NCBI GenBank assembly: GCA_963770915.1
Contig: CAVYRG010000001.1
Coordinates: 1,674,001 to 1,738,000, forward strand
Direction: 5' to 3'
From: PALSA-270 sp963770915
Lineage (GTDB): Bacteria; Acidobacteriota; Terriglobia; Terriglobales; Acidobacteriaceae
Length of the DNA: 64,000 nt
In this document: piece after piece, positions 34,842 to 42,440 of the stretch
Numbering within the stretch: the stretch's first letter is position 1
Layout of the letters: each line of letters opens with the position of its first letter
Notes under the pieces: model-generated
What the model was told of the DNA's origin: nothing
The model's input: only the letters and a program-made list of their open reading frames with translations
Databases searched by the model: none
Made by a program: the position numbers and the translations under genes

Positions 34842-36161
34842 CTAGTTCGTGGACGCCGCGGTATGAGCTGCTTCATCCCATTGCCAGTCCAGCCGGTCCC
34901 AGAACCCGAGCATTCGTTTGCACCGGTTGTACACAGGCAAGTTGATAGAAGCGGCAGTCGCGTTCCCGTTTGCGTCGAGGGTGAGGGAAACCGGATTCGG
35001 AATCTTGACCAGATCCGCACACCCCAGGATGTCCAGGCTGGAAGTAAAGCGCTGGGCAAGGAATGTAAACAGGTTCGGGTTTTCCGCCACGGGCGATGGC
35101 GCCGCAGTGAAAGCTGCCTGGTCCAGCAGCAATCTCGCGGGCGCTATTCGGAGCATGTCGCGGCAGTAGCGAGCGGTGTCAGCTTGGAACGGATAGCGCG
35201 CCTCCGGTTGATCGACGCCGGCACGGTAGGCATTGGTCTTCGTCAGGCTCGTGCTGCCGTCGGTGTTCAGAGTCATGGGATCGCCCAGAGGAATCAGCGC
35301 CGCTGGGCTTCGCTGCCAGGCCCGCGCCTGCAATTCATTCAGAGGAAGGCCGGCGGCTTTTTGTCCCGGGTCTGCCAGATCGTCAACTTTCCACGGCGAG
35401 CAGCCGAGCGCCGGGTCCATGAATCGGTCGAGCAACCCGTTGTCGCTTGGGTTTCCTAACGTCGTCGGACTGCCCAACGCCGCCTGGTTCGCCTGCGTGT
35501 TTTGCGCGAGCAAGCCATCGCTGCCGATGAGATACGTCACGGGCAGGTTGTCGCTCTGGTCCTGATCGACCACGGCGAAATCGCGCACGGTTGGGCAAGG
35601 CTGATGATCGTTGGCGAATCCCAACCACGGAACTTGCAGTTTCCTCTGGCGGATGGCGCGGTTCGCTGCTTTAAAAAACGCAGGAGCGTTGCAATAGGAG
35701 AATTGTCCAAATTCACTGTTGGGCAAGCCGTTCACGCAATTGGCGGCTTGCAGATTGCTGGGATCGCCGCCCTGCGTAAGCACGTTGCCGTTAAATCCGA
35801 ACCACAAGGCCACCACCGCGTTGGGCGGCAGAGTGGGAGTCACAATGGTGCTTCCTAGCGAAGGCGCCGAGCCTTCGTCGATCACCAGCGGGTTGTAAAT
35901 CGAGATCTGGCCGGTGGCGGGATCGAAAATCGCCGCCTGCACGAACGCCGACGACGCCGGGTCGGTTTCATGACACGTAAAACCGGTATCGTCGGGATTG
36001 CTATCCGCCGGTTGCAACAAATACGGCGTCGCCAGCCCGGCCGCCGTGAGCGGCGCGTTGGGAACAATGATCGTGCAATTGGGATTCTGCGCGAAGAGCA
36101 CTCCCGGAGCGATTACGAGAACAACCAAACAAAGCCATCCAAGTGCGTTACTGTGCTTCAT
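34842..36161 (-). CDS. Secreted protein of unknown function, first gene of the cytochrome cluster
   Basis: 439 residues starting MKHSNALGWLCLVVLVIAPG at 36161, with ribosome-binding site GGAGGAG 6 nt upstream; an ATG 14 codons earlier lacks such a site. A clear signal peptide is cleaved near LFAQ. The mature part has no CxxCH, no transmembrane helix and no domain I recognise. It contains several Cys (for example NPNCTII, GFTCHE, QPCPTV, ALGCSP) and is rich in Pro, Asn and Ala. It lies 64 nt upstream of the 23-heme cytochrome gene on the same strand and may share its promoter. A role linked to the cytochromes is only suggested by position. Confidence 0.75.
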   Translation of the reverse strand: MKHSNALGWLCLVVLVIAPGVLFAQNPNCTIIVPNAPLTAAGLATPYLLQPADSNPDDTGFTCHETDPASSAFVQAAIFDPATGQISIYNPLVIDEGSAPSLGSTIVTPTLPPNAVVALWFGFNGNVLTQGGDPSNLQAANCVNGLPNSEFGQFSYCNAPAFFKAANRAIRQRKLQVPWLGFANDHQPCPTVRDFAVVDQDQSDNLPVTYLIGSDGLLAQNTQANQAALGSPTTLGNPSDNGLLDRFMDPALGCSPWKVDDLADPGQKAAGLPLNELQARAWQRSPAALIPLGDPMTLNTDGSTSLTKTNAYRAGVDQPEARYPFQADTARYCRDMLRIAPARLLLDQAAFTAAPSPVAENPNLFTFLAQRFTSSLDILGCADLVKIPNPVSLTLDANGNATAASINLPVYNRCKRMLGFWDRLDWQWDEAAHTAASTN

Positions 36162-36297
36162 GGCACACTCCTCCATGCGCGGGCGCAAACCAATCCCGCG
36201 CAAAATGAAACGTATGAATGGGAGAGAGGGGGAGTTCGTCCCAGTCTTTGAGCCGGTCTATGCGTCGCCTGATAGAGGCGATGCGAACGAAGCGACG

Positions 36298-36320
36298 CTG
36301 CGGCTTCATGAAGGCCGCAG
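36298..36320. other. Palindrome in the leader of the cytochrome cluster
   Basis: CTGCGGC-N9-GCCGCAG, with a further symmetric TTCATGAA core. It lies about 50-70 nt downstream of the candidate minus-strand promoter. It may be an operator or an RNA hairpin in the 5' leader. Confidence 0.35.
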
Positions 36321-36373
36321 CCAATCAAGCTTTTCGCACCACACCGCACTGGGAAGTGAAAGAAGTTAAGCGC

Positions 36374-36402
36374 AATCTAATGTTGAAGCCGCAAACGGTC
36401 AA
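36374..36402 (-). promoter_or_regulatory. Candidate sigma-70 promoter of the cytochrome cluster
   Basis: On the minus strand: TTGACC (36397-36402), 17-bp spacer, TAGATT (36374-36379). It matches the consensus at 5 of 6 and 4 of 6 positions. Predicted transcription start is near 36367, leaving a leader of about 200 nt before the secreted-protein gene. Confidence 0.4.
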
Positions 36403-36708
36403 GTGCCGGGAAGTACATATCAAGTGGTACAGTGCATGCGCTTATGAACGACCACTAGCGAGTGCGCTTTAGGACACTGGAGAGGACGCGAAAACTTCTA
36501 TTACCGCATCGATTCCGCCAGGTTTGATTCGCGCACGGAGTGTGTGACGGAGTGTCTGTTAGTACAATGTGGCGTCCATCGCGCAGAAGCAGTATGGTAT
36601 GAGTCGCGACGCGACGAGAAGCGCCTGCATCGTTTGATCTCATGCAGTTACACGCGCTATGCTGCGGCGGGCGCGGGACACAACTGCAATCAAGAGGAAC
36701 GACCATTC

Positions 36709-37539
36709 ATGAGGATTTTGCAGATGGCCGACCAGGTGCGCTACGCGCGGATGACCACGGAAGAACTGCGCCGCACCTTCTTGCTGGAGGATTTGTTCGC
36801 GCCCGGTGAGATCGCGCTCGTCTATGTAGACCTGGACCGAACCGTCGTCGGCTCGGCGGTTCCGCTCAAAGCACCTCTGGTTCTTCCTGCTCCGGATCCA
36901 CTGCGCGCTACTTTCTTCACCGAACGGAGAGAGCTGGGTGTTTTGAATGTCGGCGGTCCCGGATCTGTCGTCGTCGGCTCCAACACTCATTCCCTGCAGA
37001 AACTTGATTGCCTTTACATTGGGCGCGGCGAACCCAACGTCGCGTTTCGCAGCGACGATCCCGCCGAGCCCGCTGCCTTTTACCTGCTGAGCTATCCGGC
37101 TCATTCGCAGTTTCCCACTACGCTTTCCCAAGCTGCAGGACTTGAAAGTGTGACCATCGGCGCGCCCGAAACCGCAAATCTCCGCACCATCCGCAAACAC
37201 ATTCATCTTGATGGGGTGCGCAGTTGTCAGCTCGTGATGGGCTTTACCCAAGTCGCGCCGGGGAGCGTTTGGAACACCATGCCGGCGCACACTCACATGC
37301 GGCGGTCCGAGGTCTATTTCTATTTCGACGTCCCCGAGGGACAACGAGTTTTTCATTTGATGGGCCCGCCGCAGGAAACGCGGCATCTGGTCGTGGCCAA
37401 TCGGCAAGCGGTAGTCTCTCCGGGATGGTCGATTCACGCCGGAGCCGCCACCGCGACCTACAGTTTCTGTTGGGGCATGGGCGGCGAAAACCAGGTCTAC
37501 AACGACATGGACGCCGTCTCCATCGCCGAATTGCGATGA
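36709..37539 (+). CDS. kduI: 5-dehydro-4-deoxy-D-glucuronate isomerase
   Basis: 276 residues, close to the usual 278 of KduI, which isomerises 5-keto-4-deoxyuronate to 2,5-diketo-3-deoxygluconate in pectin/uronate degradation (EC 5.3.1.17). The start MRILQMADQVRYARM with GAGGAA upstream fits family members better than the longer open frame. Family hallmarks are RRTFLLEDLF near the N-terminus and the metal site in the cupin fold, MPAHTHMRRSEVYFYFDVP (HxH and Glu) plus a later His in WSIHAGAAT. No kduD or pectinase gene is adjacent. A secreted cupin gene follows 43 nt downstream. Confidence 0.9.
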   Translation: MRILQMADQVRYARMTTEELRRTFLLEDLFAPGEIALVYVDLDRTVVGSAVPLKAPLVLPAPDPLRATFFTERRELGVLNVGGPGSVVVGSNTHSLQKLDCLYIGRGEPNVAFRSDDPAEPAAFYLLSYPAHSQFPTTLSQAAGLESVTIGAPETANLRTIRKHIHLDGVRSCQLVMGFTQVAPGSVWNTMPAHTHMRRSEVYFYFDVPEGQRVFHLMGPPQETRHLVVANRQAVVSPGWSIHAGAATATYSFCWGMGGENQVYNDMDAVSIAELR

Positions 37540-37582
37540 TGAATTTTTGAAGTTTAGACAAAACTCTCAGGAGAAAAACGAA

Positions 37583-38077
37583 ATGAAGCTACCTCTTCTT
37601 TTGACGTCCTGGCTGGCGTTGAGCATTCCGCTGATGGGCCAAAGCCCGGCCGTGACTCCCTCGGCCGAACCTCATGCCGATGTCTATTCCACTGCGGGCC
37701 TGCGCGAGATGGCGCAACCCCTAATCGAACAAGCGCGCAAATCGCCCGACGGCTCGGCTACTAACATCCTCCAACATTACGCCGACCACTTCACCATGCT
37801 GGCCACGCGCGTGAAAGACGGCAAGGCCGAAGTGCACGCGCATAACGCCGACTTCTTCGTCGTCATCGACGGCGCAGCGACTCTGACCACCGGCGGCACG
37901 GTCACCGAGCCGAAGACCGTCAGCGAAGGAGAAATTCGCGGCGACGCCATCACCGGCGGAACCCAACAGCCGCTCAGCGCCGGCTCCATCGTGCACATCC
38001 CGGCCGGCGTGCCGCATCAGTTGCGGCTCACCTCATCCGATCCGTTCGTTTACTACGTGGTGAAGGTGAAGCAGTAG
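37583..38077 (+). CDS. Secreted cupin-domain protein
   Basis: 164 residues starting MKLPLLLTSWLALSIPLMG at 37583 with ribosome-binding site AGGAG 9 nt upstream. A signal peptide is cleaved near GQS. A single small beta-barrel cupin domain follows, with the first motif VHAHNADFFVVIDGAATLTTG and the second GSIVHIPAGVPHQLRL. The motif 1 and 2 histidines could bind a metal. It lies just downstream of kduI on the same strand and may act on a related sugar, but nothing in the sequence specifies this. It is the last chromosomal gene before the tRNA-associated island. Confidence 0.8.
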   Translation: MKLPLLLTSWLALSIPLMGQSPAVTPSAEPHADVYSTAGLREMAQPLIEQARKSPDGSATNILQHYADHFTMLATRVKDGKAEVHAHNADFFVVIDGAATLTTGGTVTEPKTVSEGEIRGDAITGGTQQPLSAGSIVHIPAGVPHQLRLTSSDPFVYYVVKVKQ

Positions 38078-38116
38078 TTCGGAATGTGCAGGAAGCCGGG
38101 ATCCTAGGCGGGAACG

Positions 38117-38143
38117 AGGGTGGTGGGCGCTATAGGATTCGAA
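38117..38143. repeat. Left attachment-site copy (tRNA-Val 3' end duplicate)
   Basis: 27 bp identical to the 3' end of the tRNA-Val gene at 40976-41002, covering T-loop, T-stem, acceptor strand, CCA and 4 bp beyond. The rest of the tRNA is absent here. The overlapping 9-bp inverted repeat CGCTATAGG/CCTATAGCG (38128-38136 and 38149-38157), with a 12-bp spacer, looks like a tyrosine-recombinase core site. Confidence 0.8.
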
Positions 38144-38210
38144 TTAACCCTATAGCGTCAACCAAAGAACTTAACCGAGCACGGCTGGCGATCTTAGTTC
38201 TTCTAAGTGC

Positions 38211-39422
38211 ATGAAAGACCACGGAGTGATTTCTGAAATTACTTCTAGGTCAGGGGTTTCCCGCCATAGTTCCGGTGGTTGTGAGTCGCCCGCCCGGGGT
38301 CGCGATTGCGTGCCCCACATCCTTGCTGCTATCGTGAAGCGTTTTCCTTCAAACAAGGGGACGCAACAACCTTCTGTGCCTTTAACTCCTGAACACAAGA
38401 CGCAGCTCGAACGGGTTGCGATTCGGCTCGTGAGACTGAGTTCTGGAACACCTAGAACGACCCTTCGCAAGGAACTCGGGCCGAACAGAACTCTCATCGA
38501 TGACCTACTCACCATGGGACTCTTGCGGATCGTCAAGGAGCAGTACGTGCCTACCTTTCGGGGGACCGAGGAGCTCGATGACGAGATCCGTCTACCCGTG
38601 AGAGGAATTCTCAATGCGGTCCTTAGCGTTCTGAAGCGCTTGTATCACAGGTCTGCTGGCGACAGCATCACCGTCCCCTTTATCGCGCTCGTTGATGCGA
38701 CGGCAGAGCAATATCCCTCGCTGCAGGCGAGCGCCGTGCTCCCAGCACTTTTATTGGGTGAGCCGTTCGGGTACTACTTTCTGAACAACGTGGAAGTCAG
38801 TAGTGAGAGGGTAGCGGTGCAAGCGGTTTTTGTCGTTGAGCAGATTATGGATTTCAGTTCTATCGAAGACGCATGGCCCAAAATACTGGTTCAGGAGAAA
38901 GCGCGGCAACAAGAGGCGACGCAATGGATCAACCCCAACCTCAGTCCGCCGACTGCGGAAATTAACCTCCCGGATGTTCGATTCATGCGGAACGCCGGAT
39001 TGCGAAACATCGTCGAGCGCGACTACGCTGAACTTCAGCGGGTCCGCGCGACCAGCGCCGTGAAGTCAAGGTACGTCTTGTGTGGCGGGCTGATCGAGGC
39101 GGTGTTGCTCGACACGCTGTTAACTAACGAGGCAAGGGCCAGGGCCGCCAAGAAATCGCCGAAGGTCAAGGGAGGAGGAAAGGCGAAGCCGCTGCTCGAC
39201 TGGAATCTAGGGGAGTTGATAGACGTGGCGTTGGAGCTTCGCGTAATAGACACGGACATCGAGAAGTTCAGTCACGCGGTGCGAGATTATCGGAACTTGA
39301 TTCACCCAGGTAAAGAGATTCAGTCGCAGCAGAAGGTGGCCGAGGAGGAGGCAGCTATCGCGGAGAAGGTGCTGGAAATCGTCATTAGGGAACTCCGTGA
39401 AAGGAAACAGAAACAACCCTGA
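38211..39422 (+). CDS. Island protein with HEPN-like C-terminus
   Basis: 403 residues, no signal peptide or membrane helix. The first 35 codons look non-conserved and the start is uncertain; a GTG near 38334 is an alternative. Residues about 65-120 (TTLRKELGPNRTLIDDLLTMGLLRI) look like a winged-helix segment. The C-terminal helical part contains ALELRVIDTD and VRDYRNLIHPG, a match to the R-polar-x4-6-H motif of HEPN ribonucleases (R358 to H365), which are common in abortive-infection and toxin systems. I do not recognise the full-length family. The location on a tRNA island supports a defence or fitness role, but this is inference. Confidence 0.6.
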   Translation: MKDHGVISEITSRSGVSRHSSGGCESPARGRDCVPHILAAIVKRFPSNKGTQQPSVPLTPEHKTQLERVAIRLVRLSSGTPRTTLRKELGPNRTLIDDLLTMGLLRIVKEQYVPTFRGTEELDDEIRLPVRGILNAVLSVLKRLYHRSAGDSITVPFIALVDATAEQYPSLQASAVLPALLLGEPFGYYFLNNVEVSSERVAVQAVFVVEQIMDFSSIEDAWPKILVQEKARQQEATQWINPNLSPPTAEINLPDVRFMRNAGLRNIVERDYAELQRVRATSAVKSRYVLCGGLIEAVLLDTLLTNEARARAAKKSPKVKGGGKAKPLLDWNLGELIDVALELRVIDTDIEKFSHAVRDYRNLIHPGKEIQSQQKVAEEEAAIAEKVLEIVIRELRERKQKQP

Positions 39423-39726
39423 GCTACGGCTCGGCCTAGGCTGGAGTGGGCTATTTTAGACGCGGTTGAACCCAAACTTGAACCCGAGAAGGAACATACA
39501 TCCTCCCGGTTGGTAGAAGTGAGGGCCCAACTCATTGAATGAAATGGCTTGCGCCGGTGCCCCGGTAGGCAGTCTTGACCCCTCTTAGGCTGGTTGTCAT
39601 GAAGGATGTTATGAAGTCGCAGGCGCACGCGCCCCGTAACAGGGGGTTTCATGCGGGGTCTTTCAGAAAGGTAGTACGCTTTCCCGGGTCAAGCTTCTGG
39701 TCGTGGCTCTGCGGAGGGTATGCTCG
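39423..39726. other. Island intergenic region
   Basis: 304 nt between the two island genes. Short open frames exist, but none has a convincing ribosome-binding site or composition. A TTGACC at about 39575 could be a -35 element, but no good -10 follows. Nothing else was recognised. Confidence 0.4.
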
Positions 39727-40758
39727 ATGGGTCCTCGAGAGGGTGCCGTCATACTGGCGTGTCTGGCCCTTATCAGCCACCTGCTCATGCAACATCCCGA
39801 CAAGATTACCCGGAAACACCTGCGGAAGTGGATCGATTCAGCTTCTCACAACCCCCGCAGAGCAGTACTCGACCTGTGGGCAATGTTCAGAGATTCGTGG
39901 ACATCCATTGTTGGGCTTTTCACGAGTCTCTACGGATTTGGGTGGTACCTAGGAGGACACGTCGCTGCCGCCCGGACGAGCCTTCTCGTAGCCAATGCCA
40001 TCTTGTCGTGGGCCCTGTGCACTCATCCTGATATTCACGGGCCACGAGGCAGACGAAAAGAGTTGGGCTACCGTGCGGCGGTTATTGCGCTCATAATAGT
40101 GGGGGTGGGGGTGGCGTCATGCGCTGAGTGGTGGGTTCTCGGTTTTGCACAGTCAAGCTCACACTCCGCGGGCCTACCGCCCGCGGGCCCTCCCGCCCCG
40201 CCCACCTTGAGTGTAGGTGTTCAACTAAGCGAGATGCACGCGGCGATCGCTGAGGGACGCGTTATTAGACTGCCCAACAAGGAGATACCGTGCGCTGCCG
40301 GGAGGACGGGGTACGGCGAACAGGGAATCGAAAGGCTAATGCCGGGAGGACCCTCCTTGCACAGGCCAAAATTCCTAGTCATGGTGAACAGATTTACCAT
40401 CATGCGTTGGTCAGCGATTCCGTCCAACTATTATGAATTTTCGTTCCAGGTTGAGCTAACCAACAGGGGAGAGTCCAGCGTGGCCAAGGATTGGCAGCTT
40501 TGCTTGGTCCAGGGGAATAAGGCCGTTCGCTATCCAGCAGAGCGTATCGCTGACGATCCTAGCGGCTGGTCGGCCGACCCAAATGACAGTATTGCGGATT
40601 CGACCTTGCGTAATCCGATTGAACACGGGCACGTCGCTGAGGGGTTAGTGCGATTTCGCATACCCATAAACGCCGTCGACATCACCAATTTTGCGGGAAG
40701 CGTAGAATGCAAGGACTACTTGGATCACAAATCACGTTTCTTGTTCTCGACAAACTAA
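39727..40758 (+). CDS. Island membrane protein of unknown function
   Basis: 343 residues from ATG 39727, which has ribosome-binding site GGAGGG 8 nt upstream; a GTG 8 codons earlier is less well placed. Hydrophobic segments occur near the N-terminus (AVILACLALISHLLM), in the middle (SIVGLFTSLYGFGWYLGG, SLLVANAILSWAL) and at AAVIALIIVGVGVASCAEWWVLGF. They are followed by a Pro-rich linker (PPAGPPAPP) and a soluble domain of about 185 residues with beta-rich character (EFSFQVELTNRGESSVAKDWQL). The soluble domain is expected outside the membrane. No family was recognised. It may function with the HEPN-like protein encoded 304 nt upstream. Confidence 0.6.
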   Translation: MGPREGAVILACLALISHLLMQHPDKITRKHLRKWIDSASHNPRRAVLDLWAMFRDSWTSIVGLFTSLYGFGWYLGGHVAAARTSLLVANAILSWALCTHPDIHGPRGRRKELGYRAAVIALIIVGVGVASCAEWWVLGFAQSSSHSAGLPPAGPPAPPTLSVGVQLSEMHAAIAEGRVIRLPNKEIPCAAGRTGYGEQGIERLMPGGPSLHRPKFLVMVNRFTIMRWSAIPSNYYEFSFQVELTNRGESSVAKDWQLCLVQGNKAVRYPAERIADDPSGWSADPNDSIADSTLRNPIEHGHVAEGLVRFRIPINAVDITNFAGSVECKDYLDHKSRFLFSTN

Positions 40759-40975
40759 GTTTCCTAAGAGTCTTTCTTGTTTTACAGGCGTTCGTGAACT
40801 CTCATCCGTGCGAATCGGGCCGACTCGCGCGGCTGCCGCGCCGCTCGCTGACGCTCGCAACGGGCCAAAGTCGGAAACGTGGCTCGCGGTCAGCGGCGCG
40901 TGGCGGCGGCGAAGGTCGGGGCCCTCGCCTTGGAGCCTGATTACGGGGAGATTACAGGTCCGTAAGCAATTGAGA

Positions 40976-41002
40976 AGGGTGGTGGGCGCTATAGGATTCG
41001 AA
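40976..41002. repeat. Right attachment-site copy within tRNA-Val
   Basis: 27 bp identical to 38117-38143. Here it forms the 3' part of the intact tRNA-Val gene plus 4 bp downstream, so integration left the tRNA functional. Confidence 0.8.
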
Positions 41003-41054
41003 CCTATGACTTCCACCGTGTGAAGATGGCACTCTACCGCTGAGTTAAGCGCCC
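40980..41054 (-). tRNA. tRNA-Val, anticodon CAC
   Basis: A 75-nt cloverleaf with encoded CCA. The acceptor stem is GGGCGCT/AGCGCCC, the D arm ACTC-AGCGGTA-GAGT, the anticodon stem CCATC/GGTGG with loop TTCACAC (anticodon CAC, reading GUG), the variable loop AAGTC, and the T arm ATAGG-TTCGAAT-CCTAT. The discriminator base is A. Its 3' end is duplicated at 38117-38143 and flanks a small genomic island. Confidence 0.96.
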
Positions 41055-41064
41055 ACTGCTTTCC

Positions 41065-41093
41065 ATTCAAGCATCTACAGCCGCTTCCGTCAA
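41065..41093 (-). promoter_or_regulatory. Candidate promoter of tRNA-Val
   Basis: On the minus strand: TTGACG (41088-41093), 17-bp spacer, TTGAAT (41065-41070), placed 10 nt before the mature tRNA 5' end. Confidence 0.45.
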
Positions 41094-41304
41094 CGCCGTG
41101 GCAATGCCGGGAAGCGGAAAGAATCTGCGAGGCGGCTTTGTGCCTCCCGCTTTGCCGGCGTTACAGCTTGGACGTTAGCGATGCGGTCCCTTCACACCCA
41201 GAACCGGGTCAAGTAGTGCTATCGCCTGATTTCGCCATTCGACCTGATGGTGGTTGCCGCCATTGACAACCGAGGATAGCGGAGTACCATCAGCAGCGAC
41301 CAAT

Positions 41305-41958
41305 ATGCAGGCCACAAAGGTTTTTCTGCTCCTTTCTTCAATGCTGGTACTTGCGTTGCCTATTTATGCTCTGGATGATCCGAAGGTGGCACAGGCAAAG
41401 TACGACGAGCTTGTCGCCAAAGTTCACAGAGGAGACCTGAATGTCGATTGGCAGGCGCTGCGACTGGCCGCAAGGGTTGGGGAGGTATATGGCGACTACG
41501 ACCCTTACGATGCGGCTAAACGCGCTCAAGCATCCTTCGAAAAAGGAGATTTTGAGGGGGCGCTAACAATCGCACAGGAAACGGAACGTCACAATGTTGC
41601 GGACGCCGATGCTCATGTCGCGGCGTGGAGCTGTCTCAAGAATCTCGGAAGGCAACGCGAGGCAGACCGGGAGTGGAGCATCCTGCAGGCGTTGCTGCGA
41701 TCAATCCTCAAATCGGGCGATGGGAAAAGTCCTAAGACGGCGTGGTTCGTTGTTGGCATTCGCGAAGAGCATCTCGTCACAGATGCGGCTCTGCAGGTGC
41801 AGATCAAAGAGCAGCGTAGTGTGAAGCAAGACGGTCATTACTACGACATGGTCCTCGTAACGGACCAATCCGGCAAGGATACTGTTCTGTGGTTCAACAC
41901 TGACACGGACATCGAACTGGGCATTAGAGCGGGAGATGAAGGACACCACATCTATTAG
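41305..41958 (+). CDS. Secreted DUF4919-like protein
   Basis: 217 residues from ATG 41305, chosen because it begins a clear signal peptide (MQATKVFLLLSSMLVLALP). No strong ribosome-binding site is visible for this or the earlier in-frame start at 41254. The mature part has VDWQALRLAAR, a YDPYDAAKRAQASFEKGDFEGAL segment of tetratricopeptide-like helices, and a C-terminal beta-rich part ending DMVLVTDQSGKDTVLWFNTD. This pattern fits the DUF4919 family as I remember it; no function is known. It stands alone next to the tRNA island. Confidence 0.65.
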   Translation: MQATKVFLLLSSMLVLALPIYALDDPKVAQAKYDELVAKVHRGDLNVDWQALRLAARVGEVYGDYDPYDAAKRAQASFEKGDFEGALTIAQETERHNVADADAHVAAWSCLKNLGRQREADREWSILQALLRSILKSGDGKSPKTAWFVVGIREEHLVTDAALQVQIKEQRSVKQDGHYYDMVLVTDQSGKDTVLWFNTDTDIELGIRAGDEGHHIY

Positions 41959-42440
41959 CCCCATTTGATTCAGTGACGAGACCTCGGTAAGCATTCGTAG
42001 ATTGGTTCGTCAATTGATGATAAATCGCCATTGCACTCATTGGCCCGTGCGTCGGCACGATTTTCTCTTCTGCTCGGATTCTGGAAGACTGCGGAGGCTT
42101 CCCCAGAACCCTGGCCAGTCCATAAGAAGCCACGGCAACGGCAGCCATTCCACCGCAGGCAGCCCAAGGGGGGCCGGCGGCTCTGGGCGGCTATACTCCA
42201 GCAAATCAACCGGTTCCGTCCCCTGAGGCGGCGTGATAGCCTAGGGCATCGTATTCCCAGGGGCGTGTCAGGCGCGTCGGCACCCGCCGGACCCGCGTGA
42301 ACCGGATGGCCAGCGAAATCAGACCCACCGAACCGCCCGTACCCCGTTCAGCAGAAGGGACTTCCGGGCCATCCCCGAAAGATGACGAAGCGCAACTTTC
42401 GGACCCGGAAGGGGTTCAACCCAATGGGAGTAGCGAAACC
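41959..42440. other. Region upstream of the sigma factor gene
   Basis: 482 nt. The last 135 nt are open in the sigma factor frame and could be coding if translation starts at 42297 or 42306. An imperfect hairpin (TTCTGGAAG...CTTCCCCAGAA, about 42079-42113) is present. No convincing promoter was seen. Confidence 0.4.

Larger units (their letters stand above)
36162..36708. other. Divergent intergenic region
   Basis: 547 nt between the minus-strand cytochrome cluster and the plus-strand kduI-like gene. It should hold promoters for both directions. I see one good minus-strand sigma-70-like promoter (36374-36402) and one palindrome (36298-36320). TACAAT near 36583 could be a -10 box for the plus-strand gene but lacks a good -35. 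No RNA gene was recognised. Confidence 0.5.
38117..41002. mobile_element. Small genomic island at tRNA-Val(CAC), no integrase
   Basis: About 2.9 kb bounded by 27-bp direct repeats, one of which is the 3' end of an intact tRNA-Val gene. This is the classic product of site-specific integration by a tyrosine recombinase. It carries two plus-strand genes of unknown function (38211 and 39727) and no recognisable integrase, transposase, relaxase or phage gene. It is therefore either a deletion remnant or an element mobilised in trans. Confidence 0.75.
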
